This document shows positions 15,299 through 17,394 of a DNA stretch of 17,394 bases, in pieces (positions within the stretch are counted from its first letter, which is position 1; every line of letters begins with the position of its first letter). A program made the position numbers and the translations under genes. Source of the DNA: Fidelibacterota bacterium. GTDB lineage: Bacteria; Fidelibacterota; Marinisomatia; Marinisomatales; UBA8229. The stretch is from contig DPYO01000145.1 of NCBI GenBank assembly GCA_003535775.1, forward strand, positions 1-17,394. The letters are read 5' to 3'. Below the pieces are notes generated by a model that was not told the DNA's origin, searched no databases, and saw nothing but the letters and a program-made list of their open reading frames with translations.

Positions 15299-15363
15299 GG
15301 TTAATTAATAGAAAGCAATGGCAGAGATATTAATACTTTAATGCACTAGATATGGTTGGTGCT

Positions 15364-16254
15364 TCATTTATTCCTGCCAAATAGACTTTTTACATAGTCT
15401 TCCCTATTAAATGACAGAAAATCACTAAAATCCTCCCCGACTCCAATGAATTTCACAGGAATGCCTAATCCCCGGTATAGGGAAAATATAATGCCGCCCT
15501 TTGCAGTACCATCCATTTTTGTCAGAACTGCTCCGTCCAGTTTTATGTGATCTGAAAATTCCTTAGCTTGAATGAATGAATTTTGTCCCAGATTCGCATC
15601 TATAGTAATAAGAGATGATAAGTCATAATTAGAAAATTTGTTTTTCACCACTCTTTCCATTTTAGCCAATTCTTGCATAAGATTTTTATTGGTGTGAAGC
15701 CTTCCTGCTGTATCAACAATAATAATTTCTGAGCCCAATGCTTTTCCTGCCGCCATACCATCATATAATATGGCTGAAGGTTCCTGAGATTTTTCGTTGC
15801 ATACCAGGCGTATGTTCAGACGATTTGCCCATATTGCCAGCTGTTCTACCCCTGCTGCCCTGTACGTATCACATCCCACCAGGAGTACTTTCTTCCCTTG
15901 ATCCAGGTAATAATTGGCAAGTTTTGCTACAGTTGTTGTTTTTCCGGTACCGTTTACTCCCACAACCATGATAACAGAAAGTGAATCTGATCCATCCTGT
16001 TCACCGGGGGAATTAGGCAGGATTGATCCTAAATAATCTTTCACATGTGTATAAAAATCAGATTGATTATTCTTTTGAATAATCCCAAGGATTTCATCGA
16101 CTGTCTGAATACCCAGGTCCGCACCAATGAGACAATTTTCAAATTCTTCCAATATCTCCGGAGAAATCTTATGACTCGTGAGCATTTCCAATGCATCAGA
16201 TATAGAGCTACGGGTGTGGCTAAGAGCACTGAAAAGCTTTCCTAAAAAAGCCAT
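15364..16254 (-). CDS. ftsY: Signal recognition particle receptor FtsY
   Basis: The membrane-associated SRP-receptor GTPase that pairs with Ffh to deliver ribosomes making membrane proteins to SecYEG. It is a compact 296-residue form of N and G domains without the long acidic A domain of E. coli FtsY. The N domain is about 1-85 (ISPEILEEFENCLIGADLGIQT). The G domain has G1 GVNGTGKTTT (99-108), the DTYRAAGVEQL insertion region (129-139), G3 DTAGRLHTN (181-189), G4 TKMD (245-248), and GTAKGGIIFSLYRGLGIPVKFIGVGE (here given as GTAKGG, then IPVKFIGVGEDFSDF) to FNREDYVKSLFG at the end. The DTYRAA and GVGED patterns distinguish it from Ffh, and there is no M domain. The gap to the upstream phosphatidyltransferase is only 6 bases, and no clear ribosome binding site is seen, which suggests coupled translation. 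Confidence 0.97.
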   Translation of the reverse strand: MAFLGKLFSALSHTRSSISDALEMLTSHKISPEILEEFENCLIGADLGIQTVDEILGIIQKNNQSDFYTHVKDYLGSILPNSPGEQDGSDSLSVIMVVGVNGTGKTTTVAKLANYYLDQGKKVLLVGCDTYRAAGVEQLAIWANRLNIRLVCNEKSQEPSAILYDGMAAGKALGSEIIIVDTAGRLHTNKNLMQELAKMERVVKNKFSNYDLSSLITIDANLGQNSFIQAKEFSDHIKLDGAVLTKMDGTAKGGIIFSLYRGLGIPVKFIGVGEDFSDFLSFNREDYVKSLFGRNK

Positions 16255-16260
16255 GAATAA

Positions 16261-16836
16261 TTAAAGTTTCTTAAACTCTTTAAGAAATGTCCCGATATAA
16301 ATAATCCAACTGATCAACAATAATGGAATTACTATCAATAGACACGTCATTGTCAATAATTCCAATATTTCTGTGCGTGGAATTATTTTAAGCAGGACAT
16401 ATAATGCAGTCAATCCGCTCGCCCATTTTCCAAATATATTTGCACTGAGTACTAAATCTGTATAATTTATAAAATAAATTGCTCCAATCGAAATGGAGAC
16501 GTAACGAAGGATTAAAATAATAAAAAACCACAGGGGAATCGTTCCATTCAAAATAAGATAAAATACAACAGAACCAATACAAATCGTATCGCAGATAGGA
16601 TCCAGCCATTTTCCAATATGAGTGACTTCGTGGGCACGACGGGCAAAATAGCCATCCAGCATATCTGACACGGCTGCTATCAAAATAAGCCCCAATGTAA
16701 TCAACCACCATTCCTGATTCTGTAAGGAATAAATGATGGGAATTGACATAAAGCCCCTCCCCAGACTGATTATATTCGCCACCGTAAGAATCCGGGTTGG
16801 ATCGGTAATCTTTGGTTTATGTATCTTTTCGTTCAA
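16261..16836 (-). CDS. CDP-alcohol phosphatidyltransferase family protein (possibly PgsA-like)
   Basis: An integral membrane enzyme of 191 residues that joins a CDP-activated lipid to an alcohol; a phosphatidylglycerophosphate synthase role is the default guess. The family motif D-x2-DG-x2-AR-x8-G-x3-D-x3-D is complete: D58, D61, G62, A65, R66, G75, D79 and D83. It is preceded by the NIISLGRGFMSIPII opening helix and followed by hydrophobic segments that make about five or six membrane helices. The start is TTG at 16836; an in-frame TAA lies three codons upstream, and no ATG occurs before residue 30. It overlaps the ABC ATPase gene by 20 bases, and no ribosome binding site is obvious, so translation is probably coupled. 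Substrate (glycerol phosphate, serine or another alcohol) cannot be told from the sequence. Confidence 0.9.
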   Translation of the reverse strand: MNEKIHKPKITDPTRILTVANIISLGRGFMSIPIIYSLQNQEWWLITLGLILIAAVSDMLDGYFARRAHEVTHIGKWLDPICDTICIGSVVFYLILNGTIPLWFFIILILRYVSISIGAIYFINYTDLVLSANIFGKWASGLTALYVLLKIIPRTEILELLTMTCLLIVIPLLLISWIIYIGTFLKEFKKL

Positions 16837-17394
16837 TCTGTATTAAATCAGAAGTTGTTATTGAGTCGTCGTCAAGTGATAAAACAACATTACAAATGCT
16901 TTGTACAAATTCAACATCATGTGATATGACTATTATATGTTTTTGCCTCAAATATCTCTGTAAATACTGGAGTAAATTTACCTTTTGTGTCCAGCCCAAT
17001 CCAAAGGTTGGTTCGTCTAAAATGAGAAGATCAAATTCACAGTGAGTAAGAATTATGATAAGGGCTATACGCAACATAGACCAAGGAATATCATATGATG
17101 ATTTATTTTTAATTAAATCCCATTTAATCTGGTTCCGTTTCATAACGGTGATACATTTTTTACGCAGATGAAATTGTAGTTTTCCAATACTAAGAAATTT
17201 TTGGAGGAGATTCTCAAGTGTGTCCTCCCCAATTAACCGTTCCGGAAATTGATCTAAATAAGCTATTGTTGGAGCATTATCTTCTTTTATCTTCAATTGT
17301 ATTGCTCCACTATCCGGATGATTGATACCAAGTATTAGTGAAGCCAGAGTCGTTTTGCCAGACCCATTCTCTCCTACAATTCCTAAACTTCTGG
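16817..17394 (-). CDS. ABC-type ATP-binding protein, 5' end outside the window, degenerate signature motif
   Basis: The frame is open from the window edge to the stop at 16817, giving 191 visible residues. Walker A GENGSGKTTL is at visible residues 7-16 (17374-17345), a Q-loop (YLDQFPERLIG) has Gln at 48, Walker B is LLILDEPT (122-129), and the switch His is in VISHDVEF. The signature usually written LSGGQ reads DIPWS (101-105), and the D-loop reads GLG instead of GLD. The Q-loop wording and short length resemble ECF/cobalt-type ATPases, but I would not assign a substrate. A degenerate signature is typical of one half of an asymmetric ATPase pair, so a partner ATPase and a permease may lie upstream. 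A TTG at 17296 is only an internal codon, not the start. The gene overlaps the next by 20 bases. Confidence 0.85.
   Translation of the reverse strand, partial: RSLGIVGENGSGKTTLASLILGINHPDSGAIQLKIKEDNAPTIAYLDQFPERLIGEDTLENLLQKFLSIGKLQFHLRKKCITVMKRNQIKWDLIKNKSSYDIPWSMLRIALIIILTHCEFDLLILDEPTFGLGWTQKVNLLQYLQRYLRQKHIIVISHDVEFVQSICNVVLSLDDDSITTSDLIQIERKDT

Noticed and set aside
15291..15363. Possible terminator or promoter between ftsY and uvrB
   Set aside because: The 73-base gap is AT-rich but holds no stem with a T-run and no convincing -35/-10 pair on the minus strand.
16388..16711. Minus-strand ORF of 107 codons rich in Cys, Trp and Phe
   Set aside because: It is an out-of-frame reading of the phosphatidyltransferase gene, whose motif is complete in the other frame.

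Overview
This window looks like a piece of a bacterial chromosome from an AT-rich, Gram-negative, FCB-type lineage. My best guess is Candidatus Marinimicrobia (SAR406) or a close relative, and this is an inference. Three things point there. The large secreted protein at the left end combines a gingipain-like (C25) fold with PKD, LamG and PA14 modules and Cys-rich stretches of the 'DDCGVCGGDN' and 'C-TDP-ADNYD-DGSC-Y' type. A sigma-54 activator lies directly upstream of an LptE-like lipoprotein gene, a linkage I associate with Bacteroidetes-like phyla. The cell evidently has an outer membrane, because LptE serves LPS export. There are no RNA genes, insertion sequences, CRISPR arrays or integrase genes in view.

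Every supported gene is on the minus strand, so transcription runs from high to low coordinates. In that order they are: an ABC-type ATPase (5' end outside the window), a CDP-alcohol phosphatidyltransferase, ftsY, uvrB, galE, a sigma-54-dependent activator, an lptE-like lipoprotein, asnS, a LOG/YpsA-like (SLOG) protein, an acylphosphatase, nadE, a small secreted orphan protein, and then the very large C25-like protein, whose C-terminus lies beyond position 1. Spacing from 17394 to 6209 is tight. There are overlaps at ABC/phosphatidyltransferase, sigma-54/lptE, asnS/LOG (TGATG) and LOG/acylphosphatase (ATGA), and the other gaps are 6 to 73 bases. One long polycistron, or a few nested ones, is therefore likely. 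The genes are mostly housekeeping: membrane lipid synthesis, SRP receptor, excision repair, sugar nucleotide metabolism, LPS transport, tRNA-Asn charging and NAD synthesis.

The only sizeable non-coding stretch is 5933-6208, between the orphan gene and the C25-like gene. It holds a good sigma-70-like promoter candidate pointing at the C25-like gene. Just upstream of that is a perfect TGTGA-N6-TCACA palindrome of the CRP/FNR type, overlapped by alternative hairpins. The secreted protein is thus probably controlled separately from the housekeeping run.

The most interesting points are: the C25-like domain has Tyr where the catalytic His is expected but keeps the Cys; a PA14 domain is inserted inside a LamG domain; the CRP-like site sits upstream of that gene; the LptE-like protein carries an EF-hand/thrombospondin-3-like acidic loop; and the ABC ATPase has a degenerate signature motif and D-loop. 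I do not see a clear new multi-gene system.
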